Origin: Isoetes taiwanensis
Taxonomy: Eukaryota > Streptophyta > Lycopodiopsida > Isoetales > Isoetaceae
Direction: 5' to 3'
Assembly (NCBI GenBank): GCA_021234155.1
Contig: JAJEKV010000002.1
Span: 12,811,798-12,875,797, forward strand
Length of the DNA stretch: 64,000 bases
The notes beneath the pieces are model-generated. The model was not told the origin of the DNA and searched no databases. It was given only the letters and a program-made list of their open reading frames with translations. Position 1 is the stretch's first letter. Every line of letters begins with the position of its first letter. This document shows, piece by piece, positions 51,723 to 63,393 of this stretch. Both the position numbers and the translations under genes were made by a program.

Positions 51723-54169
51723 TGTTGCCCATTTTTGGCAACATGGACCAGCATCTATGTATCAAACCTTTTGTTTCATTTATATTTCCTCTAAGGAAAA
51801 GTTCCAGGCTATTGTGATCCCATTAGAGTTTGGAAGACATTTGACCAAGATTGGAAGGCATTGGGGATCTCATATTATAGCCGGTCTTTTCCTTGAGGGT
51901 AAAACACCTTTCTAGACACATTCCCATTTGTTTAACATTTTCCCTTTGATTTGAAGACCAGGCAAAGGCTATAGCACGTTTATCAAGGAGCCACAGGGTA
52001 TTTTACCAAAGTTCAACCTTATAAAGCTTACTTGAGTTGCGTTAGTAGTTTGAGGTCACACACATGATAATGCCATCTTGGAAGTGAAATTTGCTCTTAT
52101 TCTAGCCTTGAAGTTTGGAAGACCCTTATAGAAGTTTGGAAGACCCTTAGGTTTTTGAGCAAACCTATTTTCACCATGAGGTATGATTTGAGCTTTAGAA
52201 ATAATATGAGATGAAATCAAGTGCTACAGAGGTACCCATTTTCTCCATTCCATTCATCTTGTATCCACCTTTTTTATATCCCAATAACCTTCAAAAACCT
52301 TTCTTTCACCATTTTTTTTCCACCTTTGAGTCCTTTTCTCATCATTCCATTACCCATTTTTTATTGGTCCTACCATCATTTGAGAATTGCCCCCTAATGA
52401 TCTGAAAAAAACGAAAAAGGCAAGAAAACTCAATTTTCACCCTCCTCTCATCTTCCTAAACCCTATTATAGCCTATTTGCACCTTTTCCCCATCTTTTTC
52501 CCATGATTTTTTCACCATCTCCAAGTTGCAGTATTCATTAACCATGGGTCAAAAGGGCAAAAAATTGAAGTGTTTCAGCTCAACCTAAAATTTCTCTAGA
52601 TAGAAAGCTTGGCGAAAAAGAGCGAATTTGGCCTTTTAAAATTTTGAAAAAACCCTTGTAAAGGCCTTCAAATTTGGATTCTTGGGATGCGTGCCATAAA
52701 AATTAAAAAAACCTATTCTAGCCTATCTACCCTATCTATCTCCACATGATCTCCACATCACCCCCCCATTTTCATCTCATTTCCACGTGGCAGCAGGGCG
52801 TGGGGGCCAGACACGGGCTGGTAGTCCCCTCTGCGTGGCACACAAGTTTATTAAACACGTCAGCATCATTCGTTATATACCTAAGCCTCCAAAACCATTT
52901 CAGCCTGTGGGATATATAACCCTTTAGAATTTTTCGATGAACCCTAAAAAATAGGGGAGACTGCTAAATCCGGCCAATTCGTGCCTAAATTTGATTGAAG
53001 CCCGCCAATTTTCACCCGAAATTATCTCCTGAACCTTTTCCGAGACCTTGGGGATCCTCTGTGGCACTTGATCCGAGAGAAATTGCTCAAATTTGGCCTT
53101 AAATCACTCGGCCGAGCTAGGTTGTGGGAAGAACGGTTCTTAAGCCCCCTCAGAGATAGACCTCTGTGATCTTGGCGCCTTAAATATTTTGATATTATCT
53201 TACTTTGCTCTACTCAGATTTTGCTCTGCTCTGCTCGAAATTGAAGATCTGACCCGTTGTGACTTGTTCGACATTGAGGCACATTCAACTACAACTCAAA
53301 TAATCATTTGGCTTCATTGGTAGTTTTGAGACTCTCTAGAGGCTCAGACAGACCTGGAATTTGCTCTCAAGCACTATCATTTTTTAAACTTTGGTAATAC
53401 CCTGTGGACACTATCAAATTTTCTGTATCACATTGCTATAATGCATGGTTTTTGCCTGGAAAATTATTGTCATCGTTGTACATCCATTTTTTGTAATTCT
53501 GCATTGATCTTTTAAAGCTAAAAAACTAAGAATAAAGCCAAGAATATTTATTCAGAGTTATATCCTCTTCAGGTAGTTGTATTTCATCCTCATAAAAATC
53601 CTAGAAACCTATATATAAAAAGACTTTTTTTCATAACTGTTGCAGAGTTGGTTCTTTTCTTGAGGCTTTGGCTACTTACAGAAAAACTAAGACATCTTTT
53701 TGCTATTTAGACCTTATGCACGTGATCTAGAGGCTATTACGGGAAGTCTACTTTTTGACAAATCCCAACTCAAAATTCCCTACCAGACTCCATCTGCAAA
53801 TTTTGGCTCTCTGTTTTGGCACTGGCCAACCTTTTGACCTGACTTTGACCTCGATTTCCTTGACTCTCCTTTATTCAAATCAAGCCAAATTTTCACCATA
53901 AATTTCCTCTGCTTGTTGACCATCTATACCACCAATCAGATCTCAAAAATCCCACAAGGTGTGTCTGCAAGGTCAACAAGGTCAAATTTTGCTCTGACAA
54001 TTTTTTCAGTTTCAGGGTATTCTAGTGATTTTGAAAAAACTAGCACTTCAAAATGACTTTTCTTGTTTCATATGACAAGGATTGATCACCCTAAGTGATC
54101 TGGAGGTTTTAACCACTTTGTTTGAGCTTCTTTTGAGGTTAGACTAAAGTTCCAGGTTTTAGGCTAACA
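51723..54169 (+). mobile_element. Right LTR of Ty3/gypsy copy B
   Basis: A 2,447-bp LTR, partner of 43283-45748, with the same TGTTGCC...CTAACA ends. It lacks about 35 bases present in the left LTR near 53143, and its 3' kilobase has many differences from the left copy, some shared with copy A (for example TATTTTGATAT near 53185). Confidence 0.97.
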
Positions 54170-54174
54170 GGCAC
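54170..54174. other. Target-site duplication of copy B, right (GGCAC)
   Basis: Identical to 43278-43282. The flanking A-rich sequence reads on naturally when the element is removed. Confidence 0.9.
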
Positions 54175-54426
54175 AAGCAGGAGTCCAGAAACAAAAGATT
54201 ATGAACTCTACCTATCACGGATCAATGTGCTCAAACAGAAAGAAGGAATCGGAAGAAACTAACCGGACATTATGCAGATGAACGGGCCCAACAAATCGAT
54301 GTCCAAAGGGAGACAACCCCGCAGTTCTTCACGAAACCATAAAACCCAAGTGCCAAGAGAACGGATCCAAGCCAGCACAATCAAATCGCGGCCTTTTCTG
54401 GCTCCCGAAAGGGGGGCGTGCCGCAA

Positions 54427-54700
54427 GCGAATTCGCAAAAGCAAATTTGGCATTGAAAATCGCTTAAGCGAATTTTATGCCGGAAAACTGTTGCGGGCAC
54501 AGACGGAGGCGTCAGAGGTGGACCGACGCGTGGATCGAGGCGTCACGAATCGCACGCGGGCGGCGGCGCGTGGCCCGGCATGCAAGGGCTCAATTTGACC
54601 AGAGAAATTCGCTTAAGCGAATTTGAGAAATTCGCTAGCGAATTTCACAAGTCAGTGTAAGCGAATTCGAGTTCTTTCCTGCTTACAAGCGAATTTCAGC
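54427..54700. repeat. Left cluster of GCTTAAGC palindromes
   Basis: Full palindromes are at 54605-54624 (AAATTCGCTTAAGCGAATTT, exact) and 54628-54645 (AAATTCGCTAGCGAATTT, shortened centre). There is a near-perfect one around 54457-54476, GCGAATTCGC at 54427-54436, and half sites (AAGCGAATT) near 54659 and 54688. Confidence 0.9.
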
Positions 54701-54836
54701 TCTTCCATGTTTGTTCAGCACCTTCCACCCTTGTAGCATCACCAGGTGCATGATGTTTCCGTTTTCTGTTCAAACAGTTGTAACTCTGGTTAGCGATGTT
54801 TTGCTGACCCGATACATAATGTGCAGGCACTACAAC

Positions 54837-55738
54837 ATGGCGACAGGTGACCGATGGGGCAGAGATCTTACGCAGGAGAGTCGCCCGATAGGGATGGATG
54901 AGAGTGAGCTCCCGGATTACATCGACCGCGGACAGCCTGGACTGATTGGATACATCACTTTCTGGTAAGTACCCTCAGACCCCCATTAGATAACTTGCAT
55001 TGTTGTCATTAGGGTTTTTCCTTTGTACTAGTATGGTTGGTAGGCTAGCCCTGCGCCGATTATGAAAGCCACCAGGAGTATCGAGGTATATGGCAATCGA
55101 GCGCCGCCCGGGCCCCCAAACGACGCGTGGCACACATAGTCGGCCACTTATTGGTGCGTGATGCACTTTCGGATGTCCCCATGCGCGGACAAACTACAGT
55201 CAATCGTCAGGCGTAAATCGACCGTGATGGGTCCATTGGGCACCATAAGCATATCCGTAGATATGTGGTGGCCAGCCGGTGGAGCGTGGTCCCGGGAATG
55301 ACCCATCCACGCCATCCCCTCTCACCCGGATGAGGAGAGGGCGCCTGCTGACCTCTCACGACACAGTCGCGAGCGGCCGGGCAAGAGCGAATGCAACATG
55401 CATGGCCCATAGAAAGCGGCGTCTTTAAACGAGGGCGGCTGTCCCGTATCTGATGCTACATGCCTGTAAGTGACAGTCTATAGCATTACCCTGCTGGGCA
55501 GGCTGAGGCAGTGGACAGGCTGTCTCAGTATCAGCAGGGCATACGGGGGGTGGTGCACCCTCTATACGAGCAGGAGGCTCGGGTGCGCTATGATCATCGG
55601 GACGCAGCCACCCAGAAGGATGCCAGGATAAATGTGCAGTTGTATGAGTGGATGAGCCAGCGGATGTTGCAGGAGCCCCCTCCTGGCCTCTATGTTCTCC
55701 TCAAGCCAGTCCCAGTCGGCCAAGGCGCCACCGCCTGA
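54837..55738 (+). CDS. Unrecognised plus-strand gene in the palindrome-bordered element
   Basis: Exon 1 starts at ATG 54837 (MATGDRWGRDLTQESRP, later DYIDRGQPGLIGYITFW) and ends at a strong donor TG/GTAAGT after 54964. A later exon is open from 55484 to the TGA at 55736-55738. It has clear coding character: VDRLSQYQQGIRGVVHPLYE, then YDHRDAATQKDARINVQLYE and WMSQRMLQEPPPGLYVLLKP. The 55030-55480 stretch between them has no clear open frame, so further exons or decay must be assumed. Phase at exon 1 does not fit directly onto 55502. No domain is recognised. It runs towards the minus-strand gene and overlaps its end by about 49 bases. Confidence 0.45.
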
Positions 55739-57063
55739 AACATAGTCACGTTCGAGCCAAGGCAAGTGAGTGCGCAGACATTTACAAGCATAATACAAGA
55801 ACTTAGACATGACATGTGCTCACCAAACATTCGATACTTGTTGCAGAGACGCCACACATCCTCCTGGCTCATGTCAAACCGATATGTGATGCGCTCAACT
55901 GCGGTGGTCTCCTCCCTGAGCATGGGACCCAGTGCCTTCGCCATGTCCCACACAGCCTTTGTGTTGTTCACGTTCCTCATTAATTGCACAGCTCTTTCTA
56001 TCAGATTAGGGTGAACTGGTAGAGACCATAGCTCTGGCGCTTCGAAAGGATCGTGCCCAGAATGCACAGGCCGCGCAAATATCCAGGTCTGCGCATTGTC
56101 CTCTGCATGGCCATTCCGTCGTACTGTGCGAAGCCTATATGTGCAGCCACGTCTATGACTCCTCTGCACCTGCCTGCGAGAAGTTGTGGGCCTGCGCCTG
56201 GGGTTCCTCCACCGGTGGCAGGCAAAATCGTCCACCCTCATCTGCCGACCGCCGCCCCCGACCCTGATGCGTGTGTGGGTGTGCACAAGACGGACGCGGT
56301 CCCGCACCTGCACCTCTCCCATTCTGATGTCAATCTGGCTGACAGTGCTAGTCTCATGTTGAGGGAAGTTGACTGTCCTTTATGATCATGCGAACCTTGC
56401 CACTGCACACCCGCAAGCACTGGTTCACATATTCCAGCGGGATCCCATGCGTCACTGTGCCTATCTCCCACTATGATCTTATTTCCGCCAGGGTCTGCGT
56501 CTTCGACAAGTGTTGGCCATTGGCAATGTGGCAGTGCGCCACTACATTGTTCCAATCCTCCACCCAAGGCACACGCTTATGTGGATGCGATCCCACCTTA
56601 TGCAAATAGGAAACATCACCCACGACGCCCACATATAGCCCCTCGCCGTATTGCTCCCACCATCCCTCATATCTATCCCACTCGGAAACAACTTGCCTGC
56701 CCAGTCTCTGTGGAAAGGGAGGAAAATCTGAGTCTGTGATCTTGATGTCGCAAGGGTAGGGAGGCCTACCCTCGTTGACGGAAGCAATCATAAGATCATA
56801 TGTCTCTTTCAAGAAGACATAGCCATGGACACGAACTCCTCGGGCCCGTTCCTGCCTAAGCCAGGCGCACGGATCGGGATACATCTGAACCACCTCCTGC
56901 ACGACATTAGAACCACCGGAGGCACGACTAGCAGTTGTGGCAACGGACGATGTAGAGCTATCGGCATCTGCCAATAGTCAGATGAATCCTGCCAATAGTC
57001 GCTATTGCCATCATCTGAAAGCTCGCTCATAGACCCCTCATCCTCATAATCTGAATGCGCCAT
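55690..57063 (-). pseudogene. Unrecognised minus-strand gene in the palindrome-bordered element
   Basis: Starts at ATG 57063 with an acidic Ser-rich segment (MAHSDYEDEGSMSELSDDG). A one-base shift in the GACTATTGGCAG repeat near 56975 leads to SNVVQEVVQMYPDPCAWLRQ, FPPFPQRLGRQVVSEWDRYE and YLHKVGSHPHKRVPWVEDWN. An in-frame TAG at 56471-56473 is followed in the same frame by GTVTHGIPLEYVNQCLRVCS. Another one-base shift near 56362 opens the last part: QIDIRMGEVQVRDRVRLVHT, a basic RRRPTTSRRQVQRSHRRG stretch and WDMAKALGPMLREETTAVER, to about 55690. In total some 450 residues, Trp-rich in the middle and Arg-rich afterwards. No family is recognised. TAG may come from CAG by C-to-T change. Confidence 0.5.
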
Positions 57064-57189
57064 TCTAACAGACCCTATCAAACAAGCTGCACTATGCAAG
57101 GCAAAACTCAGAAACTACGAAGACCGATCGCTTAGGCACTGCTTTGACGCATTTGAAAGACCCGTAGGCATTCTTTTATAGAGAACTGG

Positions 57190-57566
57190 AATTCGCTTAA
57201 GCGAATTTGACAACTTGGTCAAAAAAAATTTAGTCAAACTCCTTGAAATTCGTTTAAGCGAATTTTGGCTTTAAAAAAAAAAAAATTTTTGCCTCATTAA
57301 AAAAAAAAAAAAAATGGTCGGCGTGACCGAATTTCAGTGAATTTCAGGGATTTTTTTTAAAAAAAAAAACCGATCGGGTTGAAATTCACTTAAGCGAATT
57401 TCAGTTTTTTTTTTTAAAAAACCACCTGCGCAGGCGTGCTCTGACGGAATTAGACAGGACCCTGACAAAATTTTCCGGCGACGTCTTCTGAAATTCGCTT
57501 AAGTGAATTTCATAAAACTTGGATCTTCAAAGAATATTCCCTTGTGAAATTCGCTTAAGCGAATTT
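57190..57566. repeat. Right cluster of GCTTAAGC palindromes
   Basis: Palindromes at 57190-57207 (AATTCGCTTAAGCGAATT, exact), 57246-57265 (one change), 57382-57401 (one change), 57491-57510 (one change) and 57547-57566 (exact 20-mer). Spacing is 55-136 bases. Long A and T runs (57270-57420) lie between them. Confidence 0.95.
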
Positions 57567-57597
57567 CAGCTGCCCGATGGTCCACTTTCGGGAGCCA

Positions 57598-59280
57598 AAC
57601 AATCAAACCGCTTGCTGTCCTCCTAGGGAAAAGCCTTGAAGATAGCAAATTTGTGAGCGTTGAAGGTAGGAAACTTGTGGAACTAGAAAAGAGCAACAAG
57701 GAAAACAAGCTCAAGAGAACGCCGATGACTGGAAATGAGGAAGGAGAAGGTATAAATAGGAACAGATAGGACGTCCCCATCCAAGGAATGTTGGTTCTAT
57801 TCCTATCGCAATAGAATCGTGGCATTGTATTTAAATTCCTTTTCAATAGTATAACCATGCAGTCTCTTGTTCTCAAGTCATCCTTGTAACTATTTGAAAA
57901 AAAACAACACTCCAAACACCTCAAAAAAACCTCGGAAGTGCCAACCTCGGAATTTAAATGTGGTCTCTGAGTTTTTTTATTTTCTAATTTAGTGTTCTGG
58001 AAAATGGAACATAAAATATCAATGCATTGTACACAATTTTTTAGTAAGAAAATGACAAACCTAGCCTCAAATTTTGTACGATCTTAGAGCAAAAATCTAA
58101 TTCAACTTGAAAAGCATTCTTATTTTCCTTCTCTCTCCTCATACAACAAGCGGTAGTCTAGCAGATTGTTTTGGAAATTCCTGTTGCTTATAAAATGCAG
58201 GTTTCTTTCCTCTAAGTTAGTGCAAAAGATTACTATTTTCCACTACCAAAACTCCTGTATGGATTTCCATTATTGTGGATCAAAACATGGATGGCATAGT
58301 GATCCCATCAACCACAACAAACAATCACATCACCACAAGGACCCTTGCTCGCCAAAAGCTTACTTGCAAATTCTTATAGTAGTTACCCAAGATTGCAAGT
58401 GTATTTCTATGAATGACCTGAAAATTGCAATTCTCCTAAACAACAAGACCGAAGATTGACAAAATAGAATATTCTTAGAATAATATTTGCACCCACCTAC
58501 ATAACTTGCCCCTAGGCCAATTCAAAGATAGATAGATAGTATTTTAACGTCACACCAATAGGAAAGGTTAGATGTTGGAATACAAAATATTTAGTGCAAA
58601 TTCCATGTATAAATAAGTGATCAATCCTTCTTCTTCCATTCATGTCGCTTTTATTTTCGTTATATTTCCATCATAAGAATATTTCAAGTCACTGGAAGTT
58701 TGATCAAAAATTAAATTTTGCAAAATGTCTACTGGAGGATTTCCCATTGTGAGTGTGGTTATATTTCATTTTGTTTCTTATGTCTGGATGTGCATATCGT
58801 GTTTCTCCATGCGACGTAGATTATATGTGCTCTTTTTCCCTAAAATAGTGTTTTTTTTTTCTCTTTGTTAGTAGTTGATTTTGCGTTACAGAAGTTGTGA
58901 GGGTTGAGAGTTAGAACTACTTTATTATCATATTTTGTCCTTTGTAACATCATTGAGTTTGACCTTATTGCATGGATGTGTTAGAAGCTTTATGTTTTAG
59001 GGTTGTTTTATGTTCTAGCATTCACCCCATCTCCATTTGCCTTTCCTTCCTCAAGCCTGCCTTCTGCTAGTTAATAATATGTTTACTGTACATATCGCAT
59101 TTAGTTAATTCGGACCGCTCGACACGTCAACAGCTAGGGCCATTTTGTATTGGCTGTAGCACTTACAAAGATCTCTCCCCATTCCAGTCTGTGCAGTTGT
59201 ATTTGCACAGTTTTTTTGGCACAATGGATTACATGACAGGTTTCATGCAGGTCTATACTATTCGTGCGCATGTCCCATGA
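57598..59280. other. Region without recognised gene
   Basis: Mostly AT-rich sequence with short ORFs, including 58166-58459 on the plus strand, which has no recognisable features. A (GATA)n-like run is near 58527. Nothing else is supported. Confidence 0.5.
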
Positions 59281-59282
59281 GC

Positions 59283-59718
59283 AAGGCTGAGCCTTACTAA
59301 AGCCCGTGAGAGGGCACTTCAAAAAGATATTTCAAAAGCCACCCTATTTAGGGACTTTGAGAGGATGATTCAAAAGTTCGACCATGTGATCCAGGCCCTT
59401 GAACAGAAAGATTTCTCTGGAATTTTCAAGCAAGCAGCATCATGCTTATTAGATGCTGAGTTCCATGCCTCTATTGTTGAAGTAATTCTGCATGCAACTT
59501 CTTCCATGGGCATCAGTTTTATATTGAGCCATTTCTTAATCCTCAATTCTGAACAAAGAAATTTGTTGGATCATTTAAGAAGCTACCATGATGGAATGCT
59601 GGAGGCTAAAATGAATTGTCTTCTAGTCGTGATGAATTTGGATGTAGATAGATTGCATTACTTTGTACACAAAACAGTAATTGTTGTACCCGGACCACTA
59701 TTACCAATCCTACAGTAA
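59283..59718 (+). CDS. Unrecognised ORF, helical protein segment
   Basis: Open for about 145 codons, including sequence before the first ATG at 59365: LTKARERALQKDISKATLFR, then FERMIQKFDHVIQALEQKDF and LLDHLRSYHDGMLEAKMNCL, with stop at 59716-59718. The pattern of charged and hydrophobic residues suggests several helices, and it looks like an exon of a real gene. The region before 59283 contains stops. No family is recognised. 59719-60620 holds no gene. Confidence 0.4.
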
Positions 59719-60638
59719 TTTAATAAATTGTTTTCTATTATTCTATATTTTGTGTTTTTTTACTTCTCGTGCTTAGCGTGAGTCGAACTAATTCACTACT
59801 CAATCTCGGATTGTACATGTTTATTTAATGTACATATTAGATTATAAAGTTTATCTCTAGGTACTTGGCAGGATGCACATTATTCCTCTTTGTACTCAGT
59901 ATGAGGCAAAACTAAATAGTGTATGACAATAATAGTCCTAATTTAGATTTATTTATAAACTTGTTTTACTATATATATTAGATTGGTGTGTACATAAAGA
60001 ATACTATCTGAGAAATATATATCTGAATTTTATTATACTCCGTGATAGCCTACATGCACACTCCATTCTTAAGACATTATCTTGCTCCCCAGTCGATAGC
60101 AAGGTGGGATAACAGCTTTAAAAGAAAATTGACTCTCTACAGTCACAGTTAGATCATGACAATCTTCTGAGCTTCGTCGGAGGGTTCTTGAATAATTTGA
60201 ACTTTATTGTGGTCACTCCATAAATCCTAAAGGCATTTTCCTATCTCTACTGTATTGCGATCTTCCTAAGTGGATATCAAATCAAAGAGGATTGGAGGAG
60301 CTTTCTCATGATGTGAATAATGCTGTGCCACGACTTTTGCAATCTTTATTTATTACTATATGAAATACGTGTTTAATCTATTCCTAGAGTATTTTATTAC
60401 TATCGTGAAGCAAGATCTAGTTATGTATGTATATTATTGGCAAGGCAATGCATTAATGTATTTATGTCCGTGCAGAAACATAGCGAACTATTTTATGTAT
60501 TGAAATGCTAAAGTAAATACAAATGGATTGAATCAATGCATGGGTACATACCTCTCTAAGAAGTTTTGTTGGCCACACCAATAAACTACCCACTAATTCT
60601 CCTAATGTCTCTGCTCCTGCATGTGTTTTTGGTAGGGG

Positions 60639-60878
60639 ATGAGTTGCAACAAAGTAGTCTGTCACTCTGATTCAAATGTAATCAGGACCCAGTGGCACTC
60701 CATGGCATGCGGTGGCCAGCTCTATGTTATCAACAATGCCCTCGTCAATAACATCTTTGCAATTTCTGCTAACAATACTAAGTATGCTTCTCCACTTTTC
60801 ATTTCAATTCCTCCCGATTCTTTGTTTCTTGTAAGATCTACCAAAGGCGTATTAATTCTGATTGAAGTAGCCAATTAA
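60639..60878 (+). CDS. Unrecognised small ORF
   Basis: An 80-codon frame after a possible TTGGTAG acceptor, reading TQWHSMACGGQLYVINNALV and SPLFISIPPDSLFLVRSTKG, ending LIEVAN. Composition is protein-like. It stops seven bases before the start of the long duplicate at 60885. Function unknown. Confidence 0.3.
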   Translation: MSCNKVVCHSDSNVIRTQWHSMACGGQLYVINNALVNNIFAISANNTKYASPLFISIPPDSLFLVRSTKGVLILIEVAN

Positions 60879-60884
60879 TGAGCA

Positions 60885-63205
60885 GAAGGCAATATGTTGA
60901 CCGCAGCTGACTACCGAGATGTGGATGCTTGATATGGAAAGCCGGCAAGCTTTCTTCTTGGCGACATCGAATTAGCTAATGAAGACACAAAATTCTTGTG
61001 TGTTTCTCCTGGGCTGATGTAAACACAAACTACGGCGAGAACAAAGTGAGCCAAGAATGCTATAAATAAGCGAGGGCAATTTAAAAAATAGTTAAATTGC
61101 AAACAAAATGATTAGTAGTTGGGGTAAGGATAGTTCGCGATAATATTGTGTTAAAATTAGTATTTACTACGGATGGGGCGGGGTAAAAAGTTTTTAAATT
61201 TTAAATATCTTTTCTAGGATCCTAAATAGATATCTTGTTTTAATAGCGAAATTAATACGCCATTAAAATTTTATGCGATAAGTGATAAATCAAATTAAAT
61301 CGGAAGAACTTTCTTTCCTACACGGAATTTTTGAATGCTTTCCCTATTTAAAATGAGAATAGCAGGTGATCTTCTATTACAGCCCGGCAATCTCATCATA
61401 CACTCCAATTTCATATTCTTAGCTTGATTACACTTTTACATTTGCCGAGAAATCTTTCGGTCTTGATTTGAGGCTCTCCGGCTACCAATACAGGTCGGCC
61501 TTCTAGGAAACATTCTCGAGCTTTCAAGCTTGTATACGCCAATAGAGGAACTGAAAGTTAGGTGTTGTTTTATTTTTATACTAATCTACTTTGTAGTATG
61601 CTTAGAATTGATCTATTTAAATTGAATGATTTGCATTTGTTTCTTTTTAGATCATATAACAAACTTCTGTTTTGATTAGATTTTTGGGCTTTGTTTTTGT
61701 TTTAGATGTTTTGCATTGATCTGTGCATTTTAAAAGAATGAAAGCCTTGTTTTATACCCCTTCGGGACTCCCCATTCACCAGTTGATTAGCACATTTTTA
61801 CCATGTGTTAGAATCACAATGAATTCTGACTTAAGCTATACGCGAGATTGTGTTTTTTTTACATATGCAAAAAAGCATGGCAAGAGGCGACACCGTCTTC
61901 GAAAAGCGCTTTTGAACTTCGTGCTTGAGGCGTCACGCCCGGAGTCTCGGCCGTCCGCGGAATTTTTAAGCCCCCTTCATTGGTAGTCATGCATCGTTTT
62001 AGGCACTTAGGGCCGGGTACACCAATTGAAATGGGAAATGGCGGTGTTGTCTCATGTTCTTTCAAATTTCTTTCGAATTCATTCATCACGTCCCACTATG
62101 AGTGGAATTACTGCCTTCTGTCTTCCTTGGCCAAGAGCAGGGAGTGCAATTTGATCCACGGCCCAATTTTATGGGAGCTTACAACAATTTGTGGCAATCA
62201 GATTGTCCCAGATCTTTGCCTTAGTTCAACAAAAATTTTGATAGCAAGATGATTCCTGGTAGAAGGTATGCCAGACTTATTCTTGTGCTCTCTGGAACGC
62301 TTGGTATTTGTATGGCTTGGAGAATAGAGCCTATTTCATCCCATCCTTGTTCAGAGCAGGACATTCAACATGACACATGTAGAACCTCCCATTCGATGAG
62401 TAACATTTGTCTTTGTAGCTCGATGAATGCAATCAAATTAGAATCCAAACTTTCCATTTGATGAAAATGATTTCAAACACAAAATTGAAGAGCTCATTGA
62501 CAACTCATCCATACAACAGAATATTGAAAAGGCCAAAAGGTGGTAGGCAAAATGGTTGCTGGAATACCGGGCAAAACACTTGAAATTCAAAACCAATGAA
62601 AACTCATAATTGAGATAGCTTGAAGGATTCAGATTTCAGGCCCCTGATAATAGAAGGGCTCTGGAATAAATGAAATAACAAATAATCATTTCAATGAAGG
62701 ACTTTCCAAACACGGTGAAGAATTGTTGTTTCAGCCCATTCCATGGGATAAATCAGTGAAACTTTCTTGATGGGCTACATGGGTTGACAAATAAAAACAT
62801 GGTGAATGGACTAGGTTTGAACATACTTCGATAACCTATATTCATTTTAGCTTTTTAAAATCTTTTATAACTTGGGGAACTTGCACTTGCAGTTACTTTC
62901 TATAAGCTTGCTAGCTGAATATCAAAGTTGACTTGTCTTCGATGTTTCATGCTCACGAAACCACCATATGTAAGGGAAGGTTAGGGATAGAGAAACTTGT
63001 TGTTGTGTGTATAGAGAAACGATTGAATTTTGTAATGATATTGAATGTAAACTTTCATCTAAAATTTGCAGTGATGAAAAACCAAGGCTGAATGGTGATT
63101 TCGGCACAAAAAAGAAAAGATTGTCGAAGAATGTTGGCAAACTTGTTAATAATATTTGTAGGAATGCTGAGTGAAAGATAGGGGAAGATATTCTAAGGGT
63201 GCGAC
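60885..63205. repeat. Long dispersed duplicate, copy 2 (partner at 9879-12625)
   Basis: Shares ordered blocks with copy 1 from GAAGGCAATATGTTGAC to GATATTCTAAGG. It lacks the block corresponding to 10140-10740, and between about 62280 and 63000 the sequence is different or rearranged. Near 63070-63170 it preserves the coding phrase DEKPRLNGDF and KKKRLSKNVGKLVNNICRNA without the long A-run of copy 1. Confidence 0.8.
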
Positions 63206-63393
63206 GAATGGTTTGCACAGTCTGGGTGTTCAAACCGCAAGAATTCAAAAACGATGAAGCTATAGTGGACAACTTGAAGGATTCATTTCGCGACCCACAA
63301 ATATGCAAAGGATCTGGTCTGTATGGAAGCCCGAAGTCTTTGCCATGGCTTACACATGGTATTTATGGGCATAGAGTTGTATTCATAGTGTAA
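63199..63393 (+). CDS. ORF at the edge of duplicate copy 2
   Basis: A 64-codon frame reads RRMVCTVWVFKPQEFKNDEA and LKDSFRDPQICKGSGLYGSP, then stops. It begins where similarity to copy 1 ends, so it may belong to another gene joined at the breakpoint. Nothing is recognised. 63400-64000 shows no gene. Confidence 0.25.
   Translation: MRRMVCTVWVFKPQEFKNDEAIVDNLKDSFRDPQICKGSGLYGSPKSLPWLTHGIYGHRVVFIV

Larger units (their letters stand above)
54399..57597. mobile_element. Candidate two-gene DNA transposon with palindromic subterminal repeats
   Basis: TGGCTCCCGAAAG at 54399-54411 is repeated exactly in inverse orientation at 57585-57597. Just inside each copy, clusters of a palindrome based on AAATTCGCTTAAGCGAATTT occur at 54427-54700 and 57190-57566. 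Between them the DNA is clearly GC-richer than its surroundings and holds two convergent genes. Subterminal repeats inside inverted ends are typical of CACTA, hAT and MULE transposons, where they bind transposase, and convergent gene pairs are known from MuDR. No target-site duplication was found at these exact borders, so the true ends may lie a little further out. No known transposase motif was recognised. Confidence 0.5.

Noticed and set aside
55562-55810. Minus-strand ORF opposite the plus-strand exon, joinable through a GTGAGC/TTTCAG intron
   Set aside because: A phase-compatible splice exists, but the plus strand shows better codon use and a more protein-like composition, so the minus reading is treated as a shadow.
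54399-57597. Assigning the palindrome-bordered segment to CACTA, hAT or MULE
   Set aside because: Terminal bases are not CACTA, no 8- or 9-bp target duplication was found at these borders, and no transposase motif was seen.
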